From positions 1-46,759 of the forward strand of contig JACMPO010000045.1 in assembly GCA_014377455.1 (NCBI GenBank): a DNA stretch of 46,759 nt. The letters run 5' to 3'. The DNA comes from Flavobacterium sp. (GTDB taxonomy: Bacteria; Bacteroidota; Bacteroidia; Flavobacteriales; Flavobacteriaceae). The notes under the pieces are model-generated. The model saw only the letters and a list, made by a program, of their open reading frames with translations, made no database searches and was not told the origin of the DNA. Numbering within the stretch: the stretch's first letter is position 1; the number at the start of each line of letters is the position of its first letter. Both the position numbers and the translations under genes were made by a program. Positions 9,113 to 17,233 of the stretch are shown here, piece after piece.

Positions 9113-9200
9113 GTTAAAAATCTCTAATCTTTAATCTTATCACAATAAGGCTATATGCCGTAGATGAAAATCTTAAGTCCTGCTTCGGTGGGACTTTTTT
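9113..9200 (+). ncRNA. tracrRNA
   Basis: The anti-repeat at 9121-9145 pairs with the crRNA repeat: 16 continuous bases (TCTCTAATCTTTAATC), then a small bulge, then CACAA against TTGTG of the repeat start. A tail follows with AAGGCTATATGCCGTAGATG, resembling the nexus region of other type II-C tracrRNAs. It ends in a terminator hairpin (AGTCCTGC, TTCG loop, GTGGGACT) and a T run at 9174-9200. Predicted length is about 85-90 nt. It lies just upstream of cas9 on the opposite strand. Confidence 0.93.
9174..9200 (+). terminator. Terminator hairpin of the tracrRNA
   Basis: A stem with a TTCG tetraloop (arms AAGTCCTGC and GTGGGACTT) is directly followed by T residues. It defines the 3' end of the tracrRNA. 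Confidence 0.85.
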
Positions 9201-9536
9201 ATTAAAAAATTTCCTATTTAGTTGTAAAATCAAAACTTCCAATCGTACAAGTTCATTTAACAGGTTTTTAAAACTGGCTAGATCTACTATTAATTAACCC
9301 ATAAAAAACTCCTTTATTAAAATGCTAGGAGTTCCAAAATTAAATTTTAATATATTAACTTTGATTTGTCCTCCAAAGGATAGTCCAGATTTGCAATCCA
9401 TGCCTATAAAGTCTCTTAATCAAAAACGATGTAAAATAAAAAGATTTAGTAGTAAATTTGAGATTTATTGTAGCATGCGCTATCAGGGATTTGTAATTAA
9501 ATAAAGTAATACTAAAAAACTTAAAATCGAAACATT
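9201..9536. other. Intergenic stretch with a degraded dispersed repeat
   Basis: No supported gene. The bases 9385-9405 carry a motif of the type GATTTGCAATCC, and 9429-9504 is one copy of a dispersed element also found at 15553, 17121 and, inverted, at 45068. The element runs directly into the leader of the small gene at 9537. A 60-aa open frame at 9322-9504 is only the translation of this repeat. Confidence 0.55.
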
Positions 9537-9692
9537 ATGGGCAAATTTGGATTTTCATTTTCGTTAAACAGATTGTTGGGGATTTCGCAAGCCAAACAAA
9601 GTTTTGCAAGAAGCACCGGCATTCCAACTACCAAAAGTGGTATGCAACGCAAAATAGGTGCGAGTCTTTTTAAGATGCTTTTTAAGAAATAG
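9537..9692 (+). CDS. Small conserved basic protein, 51 aa (copy 1)
   Basis: The frame encodes 51 residues beginning MGKFGFSFSLNRLLGI, containing a central PTTKSGMQRKIGAS segment, and ending in LFKMLFKK. It is basic, with no signal peptide or clear membrane helix. The case for a real gene is comparative: a second copy at 17234 has ten base differences, and seven of the nine changed codons are synonymous, so the protein has been under selection. I have an impression of similar small Bacteroidota proteins but cannot name a family or function. It stands alone, downstream of a dispersed repeat and upstream of a cluster of inverted repeats. Confidence 0.65.
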   Translation: MGKFGFSFSLNRLLGISQAKQSFARSTGIPTTKSGMQRKIGASLFKMLFKK

Positions 9693-10323
9693 TTTGAGTT
9701 GATTACTTTAAATTACACAACCCTTATCGCTTGGTTATTTCCTCAAAGCATTGCACAGATTTGCAACCCGGCAATTCGAGTAATTTTGTACAACAAAGTG
9801 GAGCAAAATTATGACCAGGCATAGCCGAACTGAGCGAAGCTAATCGAGAACTACTGAAAAAAGAGTGCTGTGCTTCCCAGTTCTCGATACATTTTTTTAA
9901 AATTGCTCAAACGCAATTTTAAAAAATCACTCGAAGTGACGCGGTGGAAATAGTGATATATAATATTCTAAGAACTTTAAAATACAAGTGTTAGAACTAC
10001 TAAACCAAATCGCTATTCCTACCGTCACTTCGAGTGATTTTCTGTTTTAAAAACGCTAGTTTTTAAAATATAAAATTGACACGAGGCAAAGCCGAACTGA
10101 GCGAAGCTAATCGAGAACTACTGGAAAAAGAGTGCTGTGCTTCCCAGTGTTCGATACAAATTTTAAAATAAAAATTGCATTTTTATTTTGAAAATTAACT
10201 CGAAGGGTCGGAGGAGAGAATTACGAATTACGAATTGAAAATTAAGAATTTTAGATTTAGGATTGAGTTTTGTATTATTATTTTTTTTATTTTTATCCTG
10301 TATTGATTTAAAACTTATAAAGT
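9693..10323. repeat. Intergenic cluster of duplicated and inverted repeats
   Basis: A 73-nt unit occurs twice, at 9818-9890 and 10085-10157, differing at only a few positions; each copy carries a 9-bp hairpin (TCGAGAACT with AGTTCTCGA). Between them lies a larger inverted pair, TCACTCGAAGTGACG at about 9928 and CGTCACTTCGAGTGA at about 10022. Motifs like GATTTGCAACCCGGC (9756) also occur. These look like REP-type intergenic repeats. No coding frame is supported. Confidence 0.7.
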
Positions 10324-11442
10324 ATGGACGGTAATATGGAATCTCCAAAGGATCGATTTGACGATAAAATTGATTCTATTAACGAACGCAAAGTGCTTTT
10401 ACTGCAATGGCGCAATGAACTAGACGAGAATGAGGCAGTCAATCCTTTTTTTGAGCCTTATCGTGAGGGTGCAAAAAAAAACTTTCTTGATGCCTATATT
10501 CATTCAAAATATGGCTGGCATAAGTATGGTGATATGTATCAAAAAATTCATGAAGCTAGACGAGAACTATGGATTGATGAAGGGCACAAACAGTTAGAAG
10601 CTATTTTGCAAAAGAAACTGTTTGATTTGCAGTGTTTGTGGCGTGCAGAACAGCTAACTTTTAAAGAAATTGAAATTTGTTATGACTTTGAAATTTGGGA
10701 AAATGATGTGTTTAACTGTCCGTTTTTAGATTTAATTACAGAAGAAGAAATTGACTTGTATCACGATTTTTTAATGCAAGATGCACTTGACCGCAACGAT
10801 ATTGAATTTGATAACTGGCAGAACTATGATGAAATTAAAGAAGGAAATCAGAATATTGAAGAAAGCTACTTGATGCCCGAATGGTATGATTATCATAATT
10901 CGAGAACTGGCAAAGGCGTATTATTATTGATGGGAGATATTAGAGGTGAAAAAGAAGATTTTTATATGAATTTAGTTCATGAGAAAGAACGAAAAGAAAA
11001 GCCCGAACAGTATGTGGCTTCGGAGCCTAGACCCTATTTTAATTATTTGGATGATGAAGTTATCAAGTTTTTTGTAACCACGTTTGAAGATGAAACAGCA
11101 CAAAAAAACTATCATCAGCACAGCAAGTTGTACTTGGGTAGTGATAACGATGCGATGCGTTATTATGAATTGCTCGAAGAATTGAATGGGTTGCATGATT
11201 TGGTTCCCGTGCCAAGTCATTATGATTTTAGAGAAGCATTAGAAAAAGGATACAACCGCTATTATTTGAATAAAATTGCCGAGCATTTGCCTATTGCTTA
11301 TGAACAGTATTTGTTTCACAAAAAAATGGGACTTTCGTTTGAAAGTAAGAAAGATGAAATGATTGATGTAAGAGTTTTTTTGACCAAAAGAATACTTAAA
11401 GGAAGAGAACTTAATGGTGAAGAACGTAATTTTAATTTTTAA
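10324..11442 (+). CDS. Hypothetical protein, paralog A of a three-gene family
   Basis: The product is 372 aa, soluble and acidic, with no signal peptide or membrane segment; I do not recognise the family. Conserved with the next two genes are an N-terminal helix around QWRNEL, LQKKLFDLQCLW (about 97-108), MPEWYDYHNSRTGKG (about 184-198), IRGEKEDFY, a Pro-rich linker followed by FFVTTFED, HYDFREALEKGY, EQYLFHKKMG and the closing GRELNGEERNFNF. The wealth of invariant Trp, Tyr and Asp suggests one folded domain. The start may be the ATG at 10324 or 10336. The next gene follows by 12 nt, so the two are likely cotranscribed. Confidence 0.75.
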   Translation: MDGNMESPKDRFDDKIDSINERKVLLLQWRNELDENEAVNPFFEPYREGAKKNFLDAYIHSKYGWHKYGDMYQKIHEARRELWIDEGHKQLEAILQKKLFDLQCLWRAEQLTFKEIEICYDFEIWENDVFNCPFLDLITEEEIDLYHDFLMQDALDRNDIEFDNWQNYDEIKEGNQNIEESYLMPEWYDYHNSRTGKGVLLLMGDIRGEKEDFYMNLVHEKERKEKPEQYVASEPRPYFNYLDDEVIKFFVTTFEDETAQKNYHQHSKLYLGSDNDAMRYYELLEELNGLHDLVPVPSHYDFREALEKGYNRYYLNKIAEHLPIAYEQYLFHKKMGLSFESKKDEMIDVRVFLTKRILKGRELNGEERNFNF

Positions 11443-11454
11443 TTCTTGAACGTT

Positions 11455-12609
11455 ATGGCAAATTCAGAAAATAATGATGATTTAACTAATAGAATTAATA
11501 CCTGGACAAAAGAGGATATTGAAAATATTCTTGAAGAAAAACAACTTAAATCGCAATGGCGGGAGGAGATTAATGCTAATACTGCAGCTATAGCTTATTT
11601 AAAATCAAAAGGAGAATATGCTATTGAAGGTTTTATAAGTTATTATATCAATAAAAAATATGTATGGTATACTCATAATAAATTTTCAAAAAATGATAAA
11701 ACTATCGAAGAAGAATGGCTAGAAAAATGTCAAGATCATTTGAGTACTATATTGCAAAAAAAGATTGTGGATTTGCAATGCCTTTGGAATGCTAATTTAG
11801 TAAAAGTACCGGAGGTTGAAACATCTGATGACTTTAATTGCGCTTTTGGCGATCCATTTAATTGTACTTTTATAGAACCCATTACGCTAGAGGAAATAAA
11901 GATGTATCAAGACTTTTTGCTTCAAGATGATATTATTCTCGATGACCTCAATACGGATGGTTTTATATTTTATGATAAATTAAAAAAAAACCATGTTACT
12001 CCTAATGTAGATGAAGAAGAGCGGTCTGAATGGTATGACTATCATTATGAAAGAACGGGTACAATAAACTTACTTGATTTGCCTACTATTAGAAGTGATA
12101 AAGAACACTTCTATTCCAAATTAGCGCAACAAGAAATAGAAGCGAAAAAAAAATCTGTTGCTCCTGCCCCTACTCCTATTATACCATCAGATGATAGACC
12201 TTTTATTAACTATTATGATTTTGAAATTATCCAAAGTTTTGTAACCCAATTTGAAACACCCGATTATCAAAGAAAACACAAATATTATACTATTGAATCT
12301 AAAGCTGAAAGTAGATTGGACTATGGTATTCGTTATTATTTTGATCAGATGATAGCACAACAAGAATACATTCCGATGAAAGCCAACGCCGATTTTATAG
12401 CAGCCATCGAACAATCGTATAATGATTATTGTATTGGTAAAATAGTAGAAGCATTACCGCAAGCTCATGAAGCATATCTTTATAAAACTAAACATGGTTT
12501 GCATGAAAAAGAGAAACGAAATCCATTTTTAAATATGATTGAGGAAGATAAAAAAATGATTTTAGAGGGTAGAGTTTTGAATGGAGAGCCAAGAGATTTT
12601 AATTTTTGA
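11455..12609 (+). CDS. Hypothetical protein, paralog B of a three-gene family
   Basis: The product is 384 aa from the ATG at 11455 (MANSENNDD); a TTG nine bases earlier is less likely. It is the most diverged of the three: LQKKIVDLQCLWNANLVK replaces CLWRAEQ, and the middle reads SEWYDYHYERTGT. It keeps the tail GRVLNGEPRDFNF and a Pro/Ala-rich linker around residue 230. It is cytoplasmic by appearance, function unknown. Its start is 12 nt after paralog A, and a 276-nt gap with its own promoter separates it from paralog C. Confidence 0.75.
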   Translation: MANSENNDDLTNRINTWTKEDIENILEEKQLKSQWREEINANTAAIAYLKSKGEYAIEGFISYYINKKYVWYTHNKFSKNDKTIEEEWLEKCQDHLSTILQKKIVDLQCLWNANLVKVPEVETSDDFNCAFGDPFNCTFIEPITLEEIKMYQDFLLQDDIILDDLNTDGFIFYDKLKKNHVTPNVDEEERSEWYDYHYERTGTINLLDLPTIRSDKEHFYSKLAQQEIEAKKKSVAPAPTPIIPSDDRPFINYYDFEIIQSFVTQFETPDYQRKHKYYTIESKAESRLDYGIRYYFDQMIAQQEYIPMKANADFIAAIEQSYNDYCIGKIVEALPQAHEAYLYKTKHGLHEKEKRNPFLNMIEEDKKMILEGRVLNGEPRDFNF

Positions 12610-12768
12610 TAAACACTTATCCCTCAAGGGTTTAAAATCTTTTGGGGGTTGGGAATTTACGTGAAGTGTTAGTTTATAATATTTTCATTAATTTTTGTGT
12701 TGATTATATTGTGTGATTAATCCGTTGTCTGAATGACAAAAAAAGAGTGAAGTGATAAAAATCACATC

Positions 12769-12798
12769 TTGCAGGTGTTATTTTTTTTATTAGCTTTG
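12769..12798 (+). promoter_or_regulatory. Promoter candidate for paralog C
   Basis: TTG at 12769-12771 and TAGCTTTG at 12791-12798 are 19 nt apart, matching the Bacteroidota consensus. Transcription would start near 12805, about 80 nt before the ATG at 12886. Confidence 0.6.
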
Positions 12799-12885
12799 AT
12801 TTCAAGTTAGTTAAACAAACCCAATAGGATGCAATGGAAATGTTTAATAATTTATAAATTTAATTTTATCTAAAATAGTAGTAGT

Positions 12886-14043
12886 ATGGAAGAGCACCAC
12901 AATAATCAAGACGAACACTATGATGACAACACTAAAAATAATGCAGAAGAAGGGATTAATGAAACGCTTGATGAAAACCAATTAAAAATAAAATGGCGCA
13001 AAGAAATTAGTGAAAACCAATCGATGCAACAGTTTTTAGCTGGCTATACTGATAGGTCTGTCGAAAATTTTATAAATTCGTACATAGACAAGAAATACCA
13101 AGCTTATTTATGGAAAGACTACTATAGTCGCAGAGTTGAAGAACGCCGCGATAAATGGATTAACCTAGCCCACCAACATTTAGAAATTATACTTCACAAA
13201 AAACTTTTTGATTTACAATGTCTCTGGCGAGCTGAGCAAATTACCCTAGAAGGTGTCGAAATATGTTATGATTTTCAATGTTGGCGTGGTGGCATTATCA
13301 ATTGCCCTTTTATAGAACCGCTTACCAAGCAAGACATAGAACTCTATCAAAGTTTTTTATATCAAAGCGATGATTACTTTGGGTTTGAAAGCTATAATGC
13401 CCAAGATTATGATGAATTAAAAGAAGAATATACCAGTACAGACGATAATCAAGACTGCATGATGCCCGAATGGTATGAGTTTCATAACTCAAGAACAGGA
13501 AGTGGTTCGCTATTGCTTTTGCCAAACATCAGAGGCGAAAAAGAAGAATTTTATATGAACTTATTGCGGAAAAAAAATGCCGAAGAGCAAAAAAATGCTG
13601 CAGTTGCAACTCCACCTCAACCGATTGATCAACGACCTTCAATAAGCAGTTATGATGAAAAAGATTTTATGTTTTTTGTAGATACGTTTGAGGATAGAGA
13701 AACGCAAATAAAAATTAGAAATTATAATGAAGATGATAAAAATAGAAAAAATCAAGATACAGAATATGACAGGCTTGTTAACAGAATGATTGAAGAAAAT
13801 GAGTACATTCCTATTGAAGCTCATTATGATTTTAGAGAGGCATTAAAAAAAGCATACACTAAATTTGAAAATAACAAAATAGCAGCACATTTACCTTTGG
13901 CTCATGAACAGTATTTATTTAATAAAAAAATGGGGTTTTTAGTAGATGTAAAAAAACGTTTGGATGGTGTTAGAAAATTATATTATGACGGAATTTTAGA
14001 AGGTAGAGCTTTAAACGGAGAGCCTAGAAATTTAGATTTTTAA
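12886..14043 (+). CDS. Hypothetical protein, paralog C of a three-gene family
   Basis: The product is 385 aa, closer to paralog A than to B: it shares LHKKLFDLQCLWRAEQ, EICYDF, NCPFIEPLT, MPEWYEFHNSRTGSG, IRGEKEEFYMNL, HYDFREALKKAY and HEQYLFNKKMG, and ends GRALNGEPRNLDF. The N-terminal 25 residues are rich in Asn, Asp and Glu and look disordered. There is no signal peptide or transmembrane segment. Function is unknown; tandem duplication with divergence suggests related but not identical targets or partners. It has its own predicted promoter and is followed by a separate cupin gene. Confidence 0.75.
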   Translation: MEEHHNNQDEHYDDNTKNNAEEGINETLDENQLKIKWRKEISENQSMQQFLAGYTDRSVENFINSYIDKKYQAYLWKDYYSRRVEERRDKWINLAHQHLEIILHKKLFDLQCLWRAEQITLEGVEICYDFQCWRGGIINCPFIEPLTKQDIELYQSFLYQSDDYFGFESYNAQDYDELKEEYTSTDDNQDCMMPEWYEFHNSRTGSGSLLLLPNIRGEKEEFYMNLLRKKNAEEQKNAAVATPPQPIDQRPSISSYDEKDFMFFVDTFEDRETQIKIRNYNEDDKNRKNQDTEYDRLVNRMIEENEYIPIEAHYDFREALKKAYTKFENNKIAAHLPLAHEQYLFNKKMGFLVDVKKRLDGVRKLYYDGILEGRALNGEPRNLDF

Positions 14044-14134
14044 ATAATAAATTACGCATAGGTATTACTGTGTTACCCAACAAAATTCTACAATAGGTAA
14101 ACTAAAAAATAAACTCTAATTTTAAATTTGACAT

Positions 14135-14689
14135 ATGGAACGTAAGAAATTTTTATTGACAACAGCATTAGCAATTCCAGCACTTTTTGTCGGGCAAGTT
14201 GCAATAGCCGAAAAGCCAAAGAGACCAAAAAAGGGATTTGTTGTGAAAGCAAACGAAAGTAGATTTGGCGAAAAAACAATGTTATTTGGAAATTGCCCTA
14301 ATGACATTAAAGTTTCACAAAAAGATACCAACGGTGAATTGACAATTTTTGAATATATAGGAAACCAAAAAGGTGGACCTGCTTTACATATTCATCCTAA
14401 TCAAGATGAAATATTTTTTATCGTTCAGGGCGAATATCTATTTCAAGTGGGTGATGAAAAGCATAATTTAAAAACGGGAGACACTATTTTTTTACCAAGA
14501 ACTGTTCCCCATGCTTTTGCACAACTTTCTGATACAGGAAAGATGTTATTTTTTTTTCAGCCATCAGGAAAAATGGAAGATTTTTTCAGACTTCTTGGTG
14601 ATCCAAATTTTAAGCCAACGCCAGAAGAAGGTAATAAAATATCTCTTGAACACGGAATGAAAGTTGTTGGACCACCTTTACAATTTTAA
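14135..14689 (+). CDS. Exported cupin-domain protein
   Basis: The product is 184 aa with an N-terminal hydrophobic signal (KKFLLTTALAIPALFVGQVAIA, about residues 4-25), so it is probably periplasmic or secreted. A single cupin_2 domain follows, with the metal-binding pattern LHIHPNQDEIFF (His, His, Glu) around residues 87-98 and the second-motif His in PRTVPHAF. Many such cupins bind a metal ion and small ligands; the substrate here cannot be predicted. It stands alone between the paralog family and an NTF2-like gene. Confidence 0.8.
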   Translation: MERKKFLLTTALAIPALFVGQVAIAEKPKRPKKGFVVKANESRFGEKTMLFGNCPNDIKVSQKDTNGELTIFEYIGNQKGGPALHIHPNQDEIFFIVQGEYLFQVGDEKHNLKTGDTIFLPRTVPHAFAQLSDTGKMLFFFQPSGKMEDFFRLLGDPNFKPTPEEGNKISLEHGMKVVGPPLQF

Positions 14690-15000
14690 ACCTTTCATAA
14701 TTCTTAAAGTAGACTACAAGTCATTATTAAAATTTATTGATTTAGATTTTATTAAAAATTGGAAAATAAAAAAATTAATAATTACCAATTATAAAAAGTA
14801 AATATTTAAAACTAAAATCATAGAAATTTTAAATAGTTTTAAAATTAAAAAACTTCAGATTGCATCCGTTTGTATCATCCTCATTGGATTATGAGGTTTT
14901 ACATGGTTATTGATGGGAATTGCAATTTGCATAAGGAGAAAAGAATTTATAAACCAACTAAAATTGAATTTAAATGAATCTAATCAATAAAATATCAAAA
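14690..15000. other. AT-rich intergenic stretch
   Basis: No coding frame is seen. A short hairpin CCTCAT/ATGAGG at 14879-14896 followed by TTTT could be a weak terminator for the cupin gene. Nothing else is recognised. Confidence 0.4.
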
Positions 15001-15486
15001 ATGAAACTAATTTTTTTTATCATTGCCTTGACAACTTTAAAAGTCACTGCACAAATAGTTCCTGAAGGAAAATATAATACAACTGATTATCCCAAGGATC
15101 GAAAAATAATCAATGCGATTACTAATATTTTTGACAAATCACTGTCTCTAAATGACAATTCTGTTAGTATTGGTGCTGACGGAACTATATCATATGGAAT
15201 TGACGAGGAACTTCAAAAATTTGTAAAAAATGGTTTAACTTTTAAATCAGTAGCATCAGTTCCTGGCACTGAATTGTTAAGGATTTTTAATGGAACAACA
15301 GCCATTAAAACCAAAGTTGCTGATGTTGTTTTTTCATCACCAAATGGAGATGTTTATTTTAAAGTGATTAGGGCAGAAACTTATATAAAACAAAAAGGGA
15401 AATGGTATTTTGTTTTAGGACAAGGAACAAATTTTATGACCCAGATGGTGCGGATTTGTCAACACAACGATAGCGCGGATTTGTAA
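15001..15486 (+). CDS. Secreted NTF2-like protein with repeat-derived C-terminus
   Basis: The start is taken at 15001 (161 aa), because MKLIFFIIALTTLKVTAQ is a complete signal peptide; an upstream ATG at 14974 would add nine residues. The body (IINAITNIFDKSL, VADVVFSS, ETYIKQKGKWYFVLGQGTNF) fits the SnoaL/DUF4440 NTF2-like fold used for small-molecule binding, with no specific function to assign. The last 16 residues (MTQMVRICQHNDSADL) and the stop are encoded by the first unit of a 47-bp tandem repeat. The original end of the protein has probably been replaced. Confidence 0.65.
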   Translation: MKLIFFIIALTTLKVTAQIVPEGKYNTTDYPKDRKIINAITNIFDKSLSLNDNSVSIGADGTISYGIDEELQKFVKNGLTFKSVASVPGTELLRIFNGTTAIKTKVADVVFSSPNGDVYFKVIRAETYIKQKGKWYFVLGQGTNFMTQMVRICQHNDSADL

Positions 15487-15532
15487 CCCAGATGGTGCGG
15501 ATTTGTCAACACAACGATATCGCGGATTTGTA
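15439..15532. repeat. 47-bp tandem repeat, two units
   Basis: Units 15439-15485 and 15486-15532 begin ACCCAGATGGTGCGG and end GCGGATTTGTA and differ at about one base. The array closes with ATCCGTGC, giving the palindromic motif GGATTTGTAATCC typical of a REP-like element. The first unit lies inside the reading frame of the preceding gene. Confidence 0.85.
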
Positions 15533-15540
15533 ATCCGTGC

Positions 15541-15869
15541 TCACAAAGTTGTTTACGCTAAGACGCGATTAAATAAAAAGATTTAGTATAACCTGTTTGT
15601 TGCAATTAGTTTATGATGATAATTTTTTGTCAGTTCAAGCGATTTTAGATAGAAAATCGTCCTTCAATTTCACTCAGGGTGACAGAACAATAAAAATTTT
15701 AGTAGAAACGGTTCTCAATAAACGTCACTTCGAGTGCGAAGCGTATCGAAAAGTTTTGTAACATTTTACTACACAAAAAACACTCGAACTGACGTTTTTA
15801 ATAAGTATAACCAACTGGTTTACTAAAGTAAAGTTGGTATTTAATGAAGGCGCAGATTGTAAACCCTCC
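15541..15869. repeat. Intergenic repeats: dispersed element and long inverted pair
   Basis: 15553-15600 is a partial copy of the dispersed element seen at 9429 and 17121 (GCTAAGACGCGATTAAATAA, then AAAGATTTAGTA). 15721-15736 and 15781-15797 form an inverted pair (AACGTCACTTCGAGTG and CACTCGAACTGACGTTT, one mismatch) about 45 nt apart. No gene is supported. Confidence 0.6.
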
Positions 15870-16637
15870 CTATTTGGGATTAATTTTCAATGTGGTGTTT
15901 TTAGATGTATTGATTGTTAAAAAGGTTACAGCAACTATAATTACAATAAAAAAAATACTATTTATTATCGCTACTGAAATTCCTAACCCGCCGTCCTTTG
16001 GGTCTTGGATCAATAAATCTCCTAACGAAGCACCAATTGGTCTTGTAACAATAAAAGCAATCCAAAATGCTAAAACATCTTTTATAATTTTAAAATAATA
16101 TAACACACCAGCCAGAATAAAAACGGATCCAAAAATAAATAAAGAGTATAGATAGCCTACTTGTAAATATTCTGATACTGTATCTCCAACACCAGTGCCC
16201 AAAGCAAACGTTGTTAAAACAATTATCCAATAAAATCTTTCTCTATTATTATTGCTTATCGAATGTATAGACAATGATTGTTCTTTCTTATACCATAAAT
16301 AAAATACTAGTGCCATTGCTATTCCGAAAATAATGTCCAAGGTCAATAAAGAAATAGTAAATACTTCAACTAAAATATCAGTTATTAATGTTCCTTCAAT
16401 GCTCATCATCACAATTAAGGACCAATAAGATGGCGGAAAATATTTTTTTTGTTTAAAATTCCAGAGGATTACTAAAATTGTAACAATACCCATTACTATC
16501 GTAGTTAAAGTTAAACCTAAGTTCAAATTTACCGAAGCATAATCAGCAACAGTTTCACCAACCGTTGTTGAAAATATTTTAACAATCCAAAACAACAAAC
16601 TTAATCCAGCAACTCTATTTATTAATTCCTTATCCAT
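15870..16637 (-). CDS. COG4705-like integral membrane protein
   Basis: The product is 255 aa with about eight hydrophobic helices in two similar halves. Each half begins with a related motif, FWIVKIFSTTVGETVADY (about 16-33) and TFALGTGVGDTVSEYL (about 143-158), and RPIGASLGDLL near residue 200 repeats the theme. This layout matches the uncharacterised COG4705 family of inner-membrane proteins. The repeated acidic residues inside membrane segments hint at cation handling, but that is inference. It is transcribed alone, opposite to its neighbours. Confidence 0.7.
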   Translation of the reverse strand: MDKELINRVAGLSLLFWIVKIFSTTVGETVADYASVNLNLGLTLTTIVMGIVTILVILWNFKQKKYFPPSYWSLIVMMSIEGTLITDILVEVFTISLLTLDIIFGIAMALVFYLWYKKEQSLSIHSISNNNRERFYWIIVLTTFALGTGVGDTVSEYLQVGYLYSLFIFGSVFILAGVLYYFKIIKDVLAFWIAFIVTRPIGASLGDLLIQDPKDGGLGISVAIINSIFFIVIIVAVTFLTINTSKNTTLKINPK

Positions 16638-17120
16638 AATTTTATTTATTATTTTAGTTGAAATGCTTCTTTGATATTCAAATGAAAAGGGAATTTTGCA
16701 GTACAGAAAATTCCCTTTAATTTAAGTGTCAAAATTGATTAAATTATTCTTTTACAAAAGTTCCATCAGATTTAATTTCTGATGATTTTATTGACTTTCC
16801 TTTTTTTAAATATTAATCATAGTAGAAATACTCAAGTATGAAGATAGTTTAGTTCTAAATATTATTCCTTACATAATTAATATAATAATTTATATTTTTC
16901 ACTTTTTCTTGTTTCTGATTTCTTGTGTTAGGTTCTTCAAAAATTATGTTTTTTGCTTTACAGCTAAATGGCCAATTTAGACCAAAAGGAGTAAATTTTA
17001 TAGGCATACAAAGTAGTTTTTCTTATGCTTTCATGTATAGAATAGCATTAGCTACAATCAATTCTAAAAATTATAGTCAAAAACTCTTTTATGATTTTTT
17101 TAGTAATTAAAAAATTAAGT
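16638..17120. other. Intergenic stretch with an orphan terminator and a gene remnant
   Basis: A 12-bp hairpin at 16686-16718 (AAAGGGAATTTT with AAAATTCCCTTT) looks like a terminator. Just upstream of it on the minus strand, 16744-16808 reads as the last 21 codons of a protein (KSSEIKSDGTFVKE then TAA), with a stop in frame before them. Together they look like the surviving 3' end of a deleted minus-strand gene. The rest is AT-rich without supported genes. Confidence 0.35.
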
Positions 17121-17199
17121 AGCAAAGACGAGGTAAAAAAAATACTATAATAAATTTAATGTTTATTGCAACATGTGCTATCAGGTATTCGTAATTAAA
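17121..17199 (+). repeat. Dispersed repeat element, copy ahead of the second small gene
   Basis: It starts GCAAAGACGAGGTAAAA and continues into TTTATTGCAACATGTGCTAT, CAGG and GTAATTAAATAAA. It corresponds to 9429-9504 and, inverted, to 45068-45162. As at 9429, it ends directly before the 51-aa gene. Confidence 0.65.
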
Positions 17200-17233
17200 T
17201 AAAACAAAAAAAATAAATTAAAATCAAAACATT

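Noticed and set aside
9322..9504. 60-aa open frame downstream of the tracrRNA.
   Set aside because: It covers a dispersed intergenic repeat, and its sequence shows no domain or conserved copy as protein.
16925..17110. 61-aa open frame between the membrane protein and the second small gene.
   Set aside because: Composition is that of AT-rich noncoding DNA, with no start signal and no similarity to anything I recognise.
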